A DNA stretch of 64,000 nucleotides. Source: Podospora bellae-mahoneyi. Its lineage: Eukaryota; Ascomycota; Sordariomycetes; Sordariales; Podosporaceae. Below the pieces are notes generated by a model. The model ran no database searches, was not told the DNA's origin, and saw only the letters and a list, made by a program, of their open reading frames with translations. The DNA is taken from contig NC_085883.1 in NCBI RefSeq assembly GCF_035222275.1, positions 372,001 through 436,000 of the forward strand. The letters are read 5' to 3'. The translations under genes were made by a program, and so were the position numbers. Shown here piece after piece: positions 11,583 through 21,890 of this stretch (position 1 is the stretch's first letter; each line of letters begins with the position of its first letter).

Positions 11583-12334
11583 ATGATCTCACTCATCACC
11601 CTCATTCCCTGCGTTTTGGCGCTCTGTGGCGTATGTCCAAGGCTCACTCCCTTCTTTGTGCATTTCTGACCATGACGGAGTTTGTCCACGCCGCTCCCGC
11701 AACCCCCAATATAGCCCTCGACGATGTTGATGATTTCACCATTGTTCCCGTCTACTGGGAACTTCCCGTCATGCCCGACGACCCTAACGGCGCCACGGTA
11801 ACTGTCGAGGGTACCATCCAGCAGGCCATCGCCAAGATGGACATTGACTACCCCGGCTGGAACTAGACGTTTCAGGCCGGACTAGGTGATGATAGTTACG
11901 TTAGCGCTTCGCTGGCTACGCTGGCTGCCCTCGAAGACCCGACATATGACTGTAAGATCAAGACGGATATGGCTAATATCTTAGCCATTAAGTGGGGCAT
12001 CCACTATCTGCGTGCCATCCCGGGTAAGGCCAAGAATGGGCCTGGGCCCAAGAACTGCGGGCGTGTTAGCTGCTCGTGGGACTCTGCTATCTATTGGTGC
12101 AATGAGGTATGTTGCTATGTTTCTCTGCTATGTGTTATGATGTCTGACAGGAGCAATACTACGCAGGATTCTTCCGGAGACAAGGAACTTTATTGGGGCC
12201 AGATTGCCGACCTGGCTCAGGGCATTCTCGACAACTGCGCGGGATTGACCAAGATAAAGGGGCAAGGGACATACAAGGATGACAAGTGGAGCGTGGTTGT
12301 TCGTTTTCCCAAGGGCAGCGAGGGCAATTGCTAG
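11583..12334 (+). pseudogene. Small secreted cysteine-rich protein gene with in-frame TAG or unrecognised intron
   Basis: Exon 1 (11583-11630) encodes MISLITLIPCVLALCG; a 50-nt intron (GTATGT to GGAG, 11631-11680) joins it to FVHAAPATPN, completing a signal peptide. Coding resumes to TAG at 11864-11866, but the same frame continues open beyond it to 12106, where a 60-nt intron (12107-12166) leads to a final exon ending at 12334. The distal part has CGRVSCSW, AIYWCNE and a C-terminal Cys, a pattern common in small secreted fungal proteins. Either the TAG is a nonsense mutation (a CAG origin fits RIP), or a 78-nt intron at 11798-11875 (GTAACT, TTGACTAC branch, TTTCAG) removes it in phase. Function unknown. 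Confidence 0.55.
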
Positions 12335-12689
12335 TCGAGGTTATCGCTGCCCTCAAGACACACAAGATATGGGATTCGGCGATGATCTGTGATCCGCGGT
12401 TGCTAGTATGAAATAAAATGATTTCAGAGCTGAAGTTCTGCGGCAAAACTATGGACTGTTTGCTAAGGATGTTTAAACCGCCACCGTAATAACGAAGAGA
12501 GTTAAACGCGATGTTTTGGTGCGTGAAAGTTGGGTGAACGACACACGGTGTACCTGGGCTAGTGACAGAGTGCGTGCATATATCAACGGCATCTTCAACG
12601 TTGCAAAGTGAGCTGGGTGAGTAAAGGGCATATATATCTACCAACCCTTCTGCAATTGCAGCTTCTGAACAACCAGATTGCGGCTTTCG
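12335..12689. other. Intergenic region
   Basis: About 350 bp of unremarkable sequence downstream of the secreted-protein gene. I see no gene in it. Confidence 0.3.
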
Positions 12690-13035
12690 GTGGTCTCCTT
12701 CGCTGTCGCTCTTTCCAAATAGCCCCCTAGCTACACCTAATCGACTTACATAACCGTAAATACGGTCGCGTTCCCTACCTACTTACGACAACCACCGAAC
12801 ACAGTCTTCTTATACGACCAAAAGACGTATTTAGTTACCTAGCTTAGGCCCTTCTAGCTAAATTACACGCCTGATCCTTTTTCTTAAAGTACCTTATAAG
12901 ATAACGTAAACTATTTTATAAAAATACCTTAATACTTTATAAGATAAGCTAAATACCTTGTAAGATAACCTAAACCCCTCGTTTTACATATTTACCCCCT
13001 AATTATTTCCCGACCACACCTTATAAAATATCTTA
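12690..13035. repeat. AT-rich, RIP-like stretch with degenerate tandem repeats
   Basis: Rich in TA steps, with an imperfect unit of about 30 nt built around ACCTTATAAGATAACGTAAA that recurs at about 12890, 12925 and 12950. Base composition shifts sharply from the flanking genes. This is the usual look of fungal repeat DNA after C-to-T mutation. No coding potential remains. Confidence 0.55.
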
Positions 13036-13039
13036 TAAC

Positions 13040-13951
13040 GACGACCGCGTGGAGACGTTTACTAAGACCTTCGAATCGGCTATCGAGGCGGCGATTTCGA
13101 AGTAGTTTACCGACCTCGTTTCGGCCGAATTCCGCCGTATTAATAATAATTAGGAAGCCGAAATTCAGCGACTCGAGGAGAAATTCCAACAAGAGAAGCC
13201 GCGGTTTCTGACTATTGCCAAGGCCGCCGCCGGCGGCAAAATTAGCCAGGACAAGCTCGAGGTTCTCGCGGACGGGCTTTTGAGGAAGGAAGGGATTCGT
13301 CGTTGGGTGCTCTTTCCAAGGCGGAGGAGGAGGAGGAGGAGGCGGTGGTGGTGGTGGTGGGGGTGGTGCCGCCTGGTTCTTCGATTCCGGCCCCGACCCC
13401 GGGGGCCCAAAGTCATGGCCAAACAGTCTAGGACCCAGCCCGAGTTTGACCCTGCGGCTGGTGGAAGCAGCAAGAGAGCTCGTGTGGGCTTTGCGGCCGA
13501 GCGCGCCGGTCATGCGTTCGGAGACGAATCCCCCGCGCTGGCAGGCGCTGGTCGTGCCGTGCGCAAGCGGGTCGAGATCAAGAATCGTGACATGTCCGAC
13601 TGGGAGTCGGAGGGGCAGGACGATATTTTTGAGGATCTGGAGTTTGGGACTGGGTGGATTGTGTTAAGGTGTGATTTGGGGGCTGATGTGGCTCCCGTTA
13701 AGTTTACGGAGGATCCGTTCGCTGTGCCGGGGCGGCTGGCGGAGAGGCATTTTGATGGGTTTGAGAAGTGTTTTAAACATGATCACCGGGTTGTTTATAC
13801 CAACGAGGATAGTTTGATGGAGTTTGGACATTGGGGTAAGGGCTTTGGAAAGGGTGGACACGTTCGAGGCAAGCCAACATACTTTTGTGGTGTAGTGGTT
13901 GATACCGGGGGCTTAGCACCGAGTCTGGAGTGGGTGTTGGCTGCTAATTGA
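13040..13951 (+). pseudogene. Degenerate hypothetical gene with RIP-like stop codons
   Basis: One frame reads from about 13040 to the stop at 13951, broken by TAG at 13103 and 13151; both would be CAG (Gln) before a C-to-T change. The 5' part looks like a coiled coil (RLEEKFQQEK after the second stop). It then enters a GGA/GGT microsatellite at about 13320-13373, where another phase gives runs of Glu and Val, so the frame may also have slipped there. The 3' part is open and protein-like (DIFEDLEFGTGWIVLRCDLG, ERHFDGFEKCFKHDHRV). I do not recognise the family. Confidence 0.45.
13320..13373. repeat. GGA/GGT trinucleotide microsatellite
   Basis: A run of GGA units followed by GGT units with few interruptions, inside the degenerate gene. 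On the reverse strand it makes a misleading poly-proline open frame. Confidence 0.85.
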
Positions 13952-14068
13952 CGACTTGCGACGGAAGTGTTTAAGCGTAGTTAGTGGTCTCGGAGGGGTT
14001 CGTCGTCGGCGTATGGCGCTTATTAATAGGTGTGTAAGAGGAAGCTGGAGGGGTGGGAAGAGTGTGGA
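13952..14068. other. Spacer before minisatellite
   Basis: About 120 bp with no gene seen. Confidence 0.3.
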
Positions 14069-14237
14069 AGGCGTTTAATTTATCATTGGTAGGCCTTGGA
14101 ATGTAATTGATACGCTTTGAAATGATGGTAGAAGGCCTCAAACTATAATTTGTAGGCCCTGGCATGATATGAGAAGGCCTCAAGCTATCATTCGGAGGCC
14201 TTGAACTGATAGTTCAAGGCATTGAACCATTATCGAG
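14069..14237. repeat. 21-bp minisatellite, about eight units
   Basis: Units start at about 14070, 14091, 14112, 14133, 14154, 14175, 14196 and 14217. Most share the core AGGCCTTGAA followed by an AT-rich half. The period of exactly 21 nt keeps phase, and on the minus strand part of the array is open with a 7-residue period (RPSTII, PRPTN). Confidence 0.8.
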
Positions 14238-14725
14238 GGGTATTGACTTGAGTTATCTTGTTGTTTGGAGGTTTTGGCTTGGACTTGTTATGTGTTTGGA
14301 AGTTATTGAAGCGGAAGGGGGATTTAGCTATGGATGTTGGGCCTATTTGGAAGTTGAAAATGTGCTGGAGGTTTTCTTTCAGGCGTTGAAATACTTTATG
14401 TAGGCTAGTTGTATTCTGATAATGGGAAGGTGATTGACTGTCTTGTTACGGCACTTTTGAGGCTAGCATACGTCTCGAGTGTTTGAGATTCTGTGATATG
14501 ATAGGGCATGAACTTTGGAGGATAAGTGATATACACGAAGCTATGCAGACAATATGTAAGGTTGATAGCTTTGATGCAGTGATTTTATACTGCTGGTATT
14601 ACGAGTGAAAACACTCTGCTATGAACCAGACCCTAACCCTCTGCGAGTGAGCACAGGCCAGAGTACTTCCAAGTTGCTCACAATTTACGTAGGCTAGGAA
14701 GTAGATTTCACGCGATTCTGCGTCT
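14238..14725. other. Non-coding region
   Basis: About 490 bp, T/G-rich, no convincing open frame. A lone CCCTAACCCT at 14631-14640 is not a telomere. Confidence 0.35.
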
Positions 14726-15389
14726 GTGACTCAACAGGATGTGAGGGACAGAGCGGGCCGAAGGGCAGGCGAGCCTGTAGAACTAAGAAGAATCATCGAA
14801 AATACAATGAACTTGAGATTGGGCCATTTGCCACCATTCGCAGCGTACATGACAAGCCAGCTCTTCCCCAGCTCGTTCTATATGCCTACAACTCGACGCC
14901 AAGCGGATAGCTTCCGAACCTCTGGCATTACCGCGCCCTTTACCCTATCCCCACGATCTTGGCAGTGGAGTATCTCTTTGCCCGGTTTGCCTGGACCATT
15001 TGAAGCCCCATGTCTTCGATGTGTCTCTCTCCTCGACGTTTGTGCCGAGGCGCCTGCTTCTTTGGAGTTGCGAGAGGGGTGAATGGGAGAGCGAAGAGCC
15101 TAGTCCTAAGTTGTGCAGGGAGATCTGGAAGAATTCTAGGTCGCGCTCCCCTAGGAAGAGAAGCACACCGGGGTCCGACGATCCCACCGATGAGATACTA
15201 GGAATGGAAAGCCCCAATCCACGTGATAGCGGCTACTTTGGAAGAGATGCCTTGAAGAACGATGGCTGCTATGATATTGACGAGTTCGGCTATTCTAAGC
15301 AATATGAGGAGGAGCGTTTGGGGCGGCCATGGAAGCGGAAGCGTGGCTCGAGGCGCGTATCGATGTTGAGGACCCATTTGCTACAGTAG
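14726..15389 (+). pseudogene. Weak hypothetical gene, frame shifted near 15075
   Basis: A frame containing CLRC and further Cys residues ends at TGA near 15082. Another frame immediately continues with GEWESEEPSPKLCREIW and an acidic/basic tail to 15389. The switch falls at a G4 run. It could be a broken gene of a fungus-specific cysteine-containing family, or chance frames. No family recognised. Confidence 0.25.
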
Positions 15390-15955
15390 TCTAAGAGCTT
15401 GGCAACTAAGAGATGCGATCCAGACTCACTTTTGAGGACCAGCCTTGTCTACCAGAGCTTCAAATATCAGACTACCTTTTACCAAGAGATATGACAATCT
15501 TTGATGAATTCACAATTTTGAGATCAATCCTGGGTACTTCGACAACTCGAGGTATTCTTGTCGCGATTCCAGGATCAATTGGATAGTTTTGACCGTGGTC
15601 GTCATCGTGTTCACTGGATGGTGGCCATCGGTGGTTGGATTGTGAGCCAGATAATAACGCAACCCGGAATCCAATTCCTCACAGCTGTTGTCTACGGGGG
15701 TACTATGCGATGAGAATAGCTGCAATGATGTCAATCACGATTAAACAGTCGATGCGAGTTTATCGAAACCTCAAATATCTCGGCGAAGATCGATGCCTAC
15801 ACAACGCTATCTCCTGGATCCAAATTGCTCCATGCTGGTTTTAAGGAGCTCTTGCACTTCGTTGTCTTCCAGGACATGTTCCGGTCCCGTGATATCTATC
15901 GCACTATCCATCGCCACACAGTTTCCTGCTTTAACACCCTTCAGACTTAAAAGAG
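15390..15955. other. Non-coding region at the 3' side of the fusion gene
   Basis: About 570 bp that includes the likely 3' untranslated region of the minus-strand tryptophanase-prenyltransferase gene. No other gene is seen. Confidence 0.35.
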
Positions 15956-18819
15956 TCAGAACGCACCACGAGGCCCAAACATCTCTGGGCAGAGATACAG
16001 GGTATTGTCCATCTTTCCCCCAGCGCGCTGCTTCAGACTGACCCAGGCATGTATACCCCGCCCGTCACTCAAAGGCCTCCGCTGGGCAGCAGCCAGCACC
16101 ATGGCATATCTCTCCCTCGCCGCGACCGATGCGCCTACATCGATCAAATATCCATCGACCCTTCTCTTTACCTCAGCATCATCCGCCGCATAAGCATCGA
16201 CAGGGAAGTGCACTGTTCCTACCGGTCGCTCACCAGTCTTTCCTGAGAAGGCAAAGCACGAAATCAGAGACTTCCTTCGGTTCGAGCTGTTGTCCCGACC
16301 GAATTCATCCCCAGCCATAGCAGCAAAGAAGCGCTGAATTTCAAAGGCGTCGGCGTCAGGACAAATGCTGGCATGTTTCTGCGCGACTTCGGCCACGACA
16401 GCTCGGGACGTGGCATCGGCTCCGCCATGGGCAATGTACACCTTCACACGGGCCTCCTCGGTGTTGGACGCCAAGTCCAGCGAGAAATAAATCACACGGT
16501 CATTGGGACCAAGAAGCCCTTCTATCAACCGCCACCCCGTATCCAAGCGGAGCCGAGAGAAAGCCTCTCGGGCTGTTTGGGTAGCATTTTCTTTTCCTGC
16601 GGCACACGGGTCAAGGTAGATCTTCCATTGCGGTCCTTTGCTCGTTGACCAAGCACAGCTGTGCCAGGCTGCCAACTTCATTTCTGTGGGGGAGGATAGG
16701 GGCAAAAAGAGATCACGGATCGCGTCGAAGCGTTCGAGTGAGACAATGGAAGGATAGCTCTTCCCAATATCTTGGTTGGCGCAAAGTGCAGCCTCGACAA
16801 GATGTGCCCAGCTGTTCCCAAGAGGTTGGGCTTCGGTCAAGAAGCGCAACTCGGCTTTCCCGGTACCCTGATTGATGGAAACCGAGTATTCGACCGCGGA
16901 TCCGTCGTTGCTGACGCCGGACATCCACCGTGTCGTGTCGAGTTGTTTTGGAACCGCCGTCTTACCCCACTCACCAGTCACCAGGGCAAGGGCTTGGGTC
17001 AACTCCTCCGCGGCGGCAGCGTCTTGTCCAGTTGCGGTAGAGAGATGCCTCAGCTGCCTGCTTGCTTCGCCGAGAAAGCTGTCATTGATAACTTGATCTA
17101 CCGCAACTGGCTTCAAGCCTGCTGAGAAGTGGCGAAGTTTCATGTGCTTGCCCCGAGTGATGACAGCATTGGGGACCGTGTGCCTTCGCTCATACAAGTC
17201 CATGATAGCTGCCACAGTATAGTCGATGTGCTCATCAGAATACACGTGACGTGGTACGGCAAAGCGGACGAGATTGGGAATCTTGGAACGCTCCTCGATC
17301 GGCTTGAGATCATACGCCCAACCGAATGGGCCGGCCTCGGCAGCAAGGATGCCGTATTTCTTGATCAGCTCAAGCGTGAAGCCAACGGCGGCAAAGTCCT
17401 CGAGCTTCCTGTTGCACCCGAAGAAGAATTGGTCCATGTCAAGGTAGACCGCATGGCCGCCAGGGGGAGACAGCACTGCGACGCCATTTGCCTGGAGCTT
17501 CTGGGCAAAGGATTGGACCTGTGTGATGCGGTGGCAAAGGTAGGCTTGGTCGGTGACTTGATACAGACCAGCCGAGGCTGCCATGAGGTCACGGCCGCTC
17601 ACTGAAGAGACAGCGTGTTAGTATTACTACCCGGAGACATAATGACAGATGCAACGTACTGCCGCCATAGGAGTCATTCCCATAACATAGGATCTGCCTC
17701 TCCTTAAGCAACATCCCAATGCCCTCGTATCTCTGTGCAAACAGACCTTGGTCACGGAAGCACAGCACACCGCCCATGTTCGCAAGCCCGTCCTTCTTCA
17801 AGCTGATGGTGAATCCCTCAGCATATGAAAACATCTCCTGAACGATGTCGGCAATGCTTTTGTCTGCATATCCATCTTCATATCTCTGGATGAAGTAGGC
17901 ATTCTCCGCAAACCGACAAGCGTCCAGGAACAATGGTATCGAATGGAATTTGGCCAGAGAAGCGGCACCGCGAATATTCGCCATCGAAACAGGCTGTGCA
18001 GCGGCCCAGTTGTTTGTGATTGTCACCAAGATCATGCTGACCTTCCCGGGGTTCGCTTCCAGGTAGGCCTTGGTGGCGGCCAGGTCCAAATTCCCCTTGA
18101 AGTTGTTCTTGACACCAATCAAAGCCGATGGGAACGGATCCGTCAAGCCCGGCTGCGTGAAGGTCTGAAGGTTAAAGCCTGCAACAGCGGCGTTTGCCCC
18201 CGTGGTGTCAAAGAACCCGTTGCTGATGATGACAGCGGGCTTTTCATGCTCAGGATGCGAGCCGTACCCTTCTGCAATCATGGCGCTCATGGTGGAGAAG
18301 AGGAGGGTTTCGGCGCAACGCCCCTGCGGCAGGATGAAGAAGTTGGGGTGCTCGAGCTGATGGCGGCCACCATTCACGAAGCCCCCTTTGGAGGATACGA
18401 GTAGCTTGGTCTGGTAAAACGCAACATCGGTCTTACCTGCCAGCACCTTATCCATGACGTTGTGTCGATTGGTGCCACGCTCAAAGATATCGCGGAAGGC
18501 GTCCAGCAGGCAGTAATAACCCCAGTTACGACCGTAGCTTTCGTCTCCTCTCACCACTTCATCATCAGGTCAGTCACAGTGGCTTTGCCAGCTGTATTCG
18601 GAATGGGAGGATTCGCTTACAAGCTGCCCATTGGACATCAGTCATAGCCGAGGTGCCAGAATCTGACAGAAAGTCACAAGTAAGGAGCCCAGCGGGGAAG
18701 GCAAAAACATTGTACTCAACATCCTCCAGAATCTTCTCACGTTCCTCTGCTGAGGCTGAGGGGAGAGATCTGACAACAAGGGCGGCATGTGCCGGTGGAC
18801 GCGGGACAGAAGTCGCCAT
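15956..18819 (-). CDS. Tryptophanase-type PLP lyase fused to DMATS-type indole prenyltransferase
   Basis: Three exons (18819-18621, 18556-17660, 17601-15956) join in phase to 913 residues. Residues 1 to about 531 are a beta-eliminating lyase of the tryptophanase/tyrosine phenol-lyase family: LSDSGTSAMTDVQWA, GDESYG, SNGFFDTT, DACRFAENAYF (Asp278, Arg281), the PLP-lysine motif SLKKD (318-322), SYGGMSG, PGGHAVYLD and RHFSAGLK (His523). There is an insertion of about 40 residues near 95-135. From about 540 the protein becomes an ABBA-fold aromatic prenyltransferase, with conserved GSAVEYSV (Glu603), ELRFLTEAQ, KIYLDP, YFSLDL, ARVKVYIAH and HFPVDAY. The first module would release indole, pyruvate and ammonia from tryptophan (or work in reverse); the second would prenylate indole or tryptophan with dimethylallyl diphosphate. 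The prenyltransferase half looks closer to the short bacterial type than to classic ergot DMATS. No transit or signal peptide; probably cytosolic. Confidence 0.9.
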
Positions 18820-20320
18820 GGTGGCAGCAGCTTGGAAAGGCCTTGGACAGAACTGAAACGGCTACGTTGGACAATAGACATACGACCGCCTTTTAAGTCT
18901 GTTTTGACTGTTTCTGGATTGTCTTCGAACTACTGCTATGCAAAGAGCCGACATCTTCGGACTTTGCCCATCTCCAGTATACATCTGCTGCCTTACAACG
19001 GGGCCATTCCGTGCGAGGCCGAGACGGCGGGATGTAGTATTACTGACCGGCATCATCCTCAATTTCATCATAGCCTCAAAAGTCGGAGACGGCTCGGGAA
19101 GGCAAGACTAGGAGATAAAGCTAAAGCGGGACTAGAACCCGAGAGGATACGAACCAGGACGGACTGATATTGCAAGCTGTATCTCCCAGCAAGTACCATG
19201 CTTGGTTCTGACATTCGACAGATGATAGGTTCTTGGGCCTGCATCTGTTGTGTTCCACAGGACTTCCCTATCAGGGATATTTCCGACTGCTTGTGCTACG
19301 GGTATAAGCTGTTTTAGGTGTAGGCTGTACATCACAAGCCCGAAGAGATGCAGCTTTCTCACTCTCCTCGCAGTTGTCACGCACCTCGGACGAACCTGAA
19401 CACCGCGATCTTACCAGCCGAGAGTGAATTTTCTAGCTTCAATTTCGTGATGGATGTTTTGACCGCTTCTCTGTTGTGGTTAAGTTGTAACGCAATTGAG
19501 ACATCTGCGTGGGAGTTGGACTCAAGAGACAATGCTGGGTTCCTCGTGGACTTTATTGTATAAAGTGCTTATCACGACTACTTACCCAAGGTTTGTATTT
19601 ATTTCAACTTCTGTTATCTCCCAATGGTATATCATCCGAGCTCTACATATCATTTGGCCAGACTCGATCTGAGCTTCAATGTCATCTATCCGCTCGAAGA
19701 CCTACCAGATAGCTCGAACGACCAATCCCCAAAAGACTGCCCGGTCTTTTTCACTCAACAACTGGTCCAGGAGGATAAATATAGACTTGCTCTATATTTT
19801 GCCAGTCATTTGGCCCGCCGCGGCTGTAGCGACCGGAGAGCATGATGTTTTCCATACCTAACGATGGGATGAACCAGAGGTCTCCCGATTGCATGGTTAC
19901 AGTGCTTGTTGTTTACTCCCGCGTAATGCCTTCACGGCGACGCTATGGTGGTTGGACGGGATCTGACGCTGTAGATCAATGGGAAAGCTCGGTCCGCTCG
20001 GATTGAGTGGGAAAAGTTTGAATTTACTGTGTACAATGCAGGTTGGTGCTGACACGGCTGCAATGTCATCAACCAGGCCAGCCGAGGTTGACCGAACATC
20101 TTTTATCCAAATATTGACCACTTGTTGGAGGTTGGGAACTTGTTGGTTGAGAGCCTGATGGATTCATGTCAAGAAAACGAATTACCAACGACCCGCTGCA
20201 TAACCATGTTGCTCGGTCAGGCACCAAAGTCATATGAGATGGTAGTTTCCATCCCTCCCCCTTGAAATACCTCTCAGATCAACCGCCACCGCCACCGTTC
20301 CACCTGCTAGACGACATCAA
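18820..20320. other. Intergenic region between the fusion gene and the broken P450
   Basis: About 1.5 kb between divergent genes; it would hold both promoters. The first 90 bp contain CTTTTAAG (18888-18895), a weak TATA-like element for the minus-strand gene. Open frames within it are short and unlike proteins. No repeats were recognised. Confidence 0.35.
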
Positions 20321-21890
20321 ATGTCTTCCCTACATGTTTGGGAACGGCCACCGCCGTCATCGTCTCTCTTCTTCTCCTCACCAGGGCAATCACCTCTAAA
20401 AAGACGTCCAAATTCTCCTCCCTCCCCTTACCACCCGGCCCACCTACCCTTCCCATTATCGGAAACCTCCACCAAGCACCCAAAACCCACCCATGGTTCC
20501 AATTCCACACCTGGGCCAAAACCTACGGCCCCGTCTTCCACCTCAACATGGCCGGCCAGCACGTCATCGTCCTCACCACCAACAAAGCAGCCCACGACCT
20601 CCTCGCCAGATAAGGTGCCACCTTCTCGGACAGACCTCACTTTGTCGTCGCGCACGAGCTGGCCCTCCAGGGAATGCACATGCTCCTCCGACCATACGAC
20701 CAACGCTTCAAACTCCACCAAAAAGCTCGAGAGCCCCGTGCTGGGCGAACGAGCGGCAAAGGCCTACGTCAAGATCCAATACTTGGAGTCGAAACAGCTC
20801 CTCCTTGACCTCTTACGTGGGGGTGGGAAACCAATCAACCCCCACGACGAAATAGAGCGCATGACCGCCAGCGTGATCTACACCCTCTTTTACGGGCAGA
20901 GGGTCCGCGAGGCGAATGATGCCATCCTGCTTCAGGCTCACGCTGTAAACCACGAGTTCGACCAGCTGGCGCAGGCGGGAAAGTATCTGGTTGATTCGTT
21001 CCCTGTGCTGAACCGGCTGCCGGGATTTTTGGCTCCTTGGAAGGCGGAGGCGGCGGAGCACTGGGGGAAACAACGGGCCCTTCACGTGGGGATTTTGGAG
21101 AGGGGGTTGCATGGGAGGAGTTGGAATGTTGCGCGGCAGATGAAGAGGGCGGTTGATGGGATGGGTGAGGTTGTTATGTCTGTGGATGAGTTGGCGTTGG
21201 ATATTGGGATTATGGCTGATGCTGCGCTTGATGCGAGCACGGAGACGATCATGTGGTTTGTTTTGGCTTGTGTTACTGAGGGCCATAGGGGGTGGGTTGA
21301 CAAGGCACAGGGGGACTTGGATCGTGTTGTTGGACGGGGGCGGTTGCCCGCCTTTGATGACCGGGCTGGGTTGCCGTATGTTACTGCTGCTGTGAACGAG
21401 TTAATGCGGTGGCGGCCGGCGGGCGCGGCGGGGGTGCCGCATTTTACCAAGGTGGAGAGCAGCTATGAAGGTTGGCGGATTCCTGCCAACTCGGTAGTGA
21501 TTCCGAATCATTGGGCGATTACACGGGAGGAGGCTGTATTTGGCCCGGATGTGGAAGCGTTTGTGCCAGAGCCGTGGCTGGGAGAGGAGCTTCCCATCGT
21601 TGGGTTTGGGTATGGACGCCGGATATGCCCCGGCCGGCTTTGTTGCGCGGAATGGCTTGTGGATAGCGGTCGCACGGCTGTTGTGGGCTTTTGATATCAT
21701 GCCTGAGTTGAATGAGTTGGGTGCGCCGGTGGACGTGGATACAAAAGGCACTGATGGACCGGTTACGAAAGCATTGCCTTTCAAGGCTTGGTTTATTCCC
21801 AGGGGGAGCTGGGTGAGGGATGTTGTGTCGAGGGAATGTGATACCTGGGGCGTGGACCATCATGACGTCCTCGATTCAGATTGGACGTGA
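20321..21890 (+). pseudogene. Cytochrome P450 pseudogene
   Basis: Clear P450 landmarks in order: hydrophobic anchor, LPLPPGPPTLPIIGN, a GATFSDRP strand, an I-helix region ending ASTETIMWFVLACV, ExxR (NELMRWRP), PERF-like VPEPWLG, and the haem loop FGYGRRICPG (Cys ligand near 21628). The frame is broken at least four times: no ATG in frame before the anchor, TAA at 20611, a frame change near 20725, and another near 21645 just after the haem loop. The I-helix lacks the usual AGxDT. It cannot make a working enzyme without these changes. Its place beside the prenyltransferase fusion suggests it once acted on the same metabolite, which is inference only. Confidence 0.85.

Noticed and set aside
12992-13513. 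Minus-strand frame with a long poly-proline run
   Set aside because: It is the reverse reading of the GGA/GGT microsatellite in a degenerate plus-strand gene.
14631-14640. CCCTAACCCT, also at 40621, as telomere remnants
   Set aside because: Each is only one and a half units; chance matches in 64 kb are expected.
20428-21863. Several open frames antisense to the P450
   Set aside because: Shadows of the P450 codon bias; the plus strand carries the family motifs.
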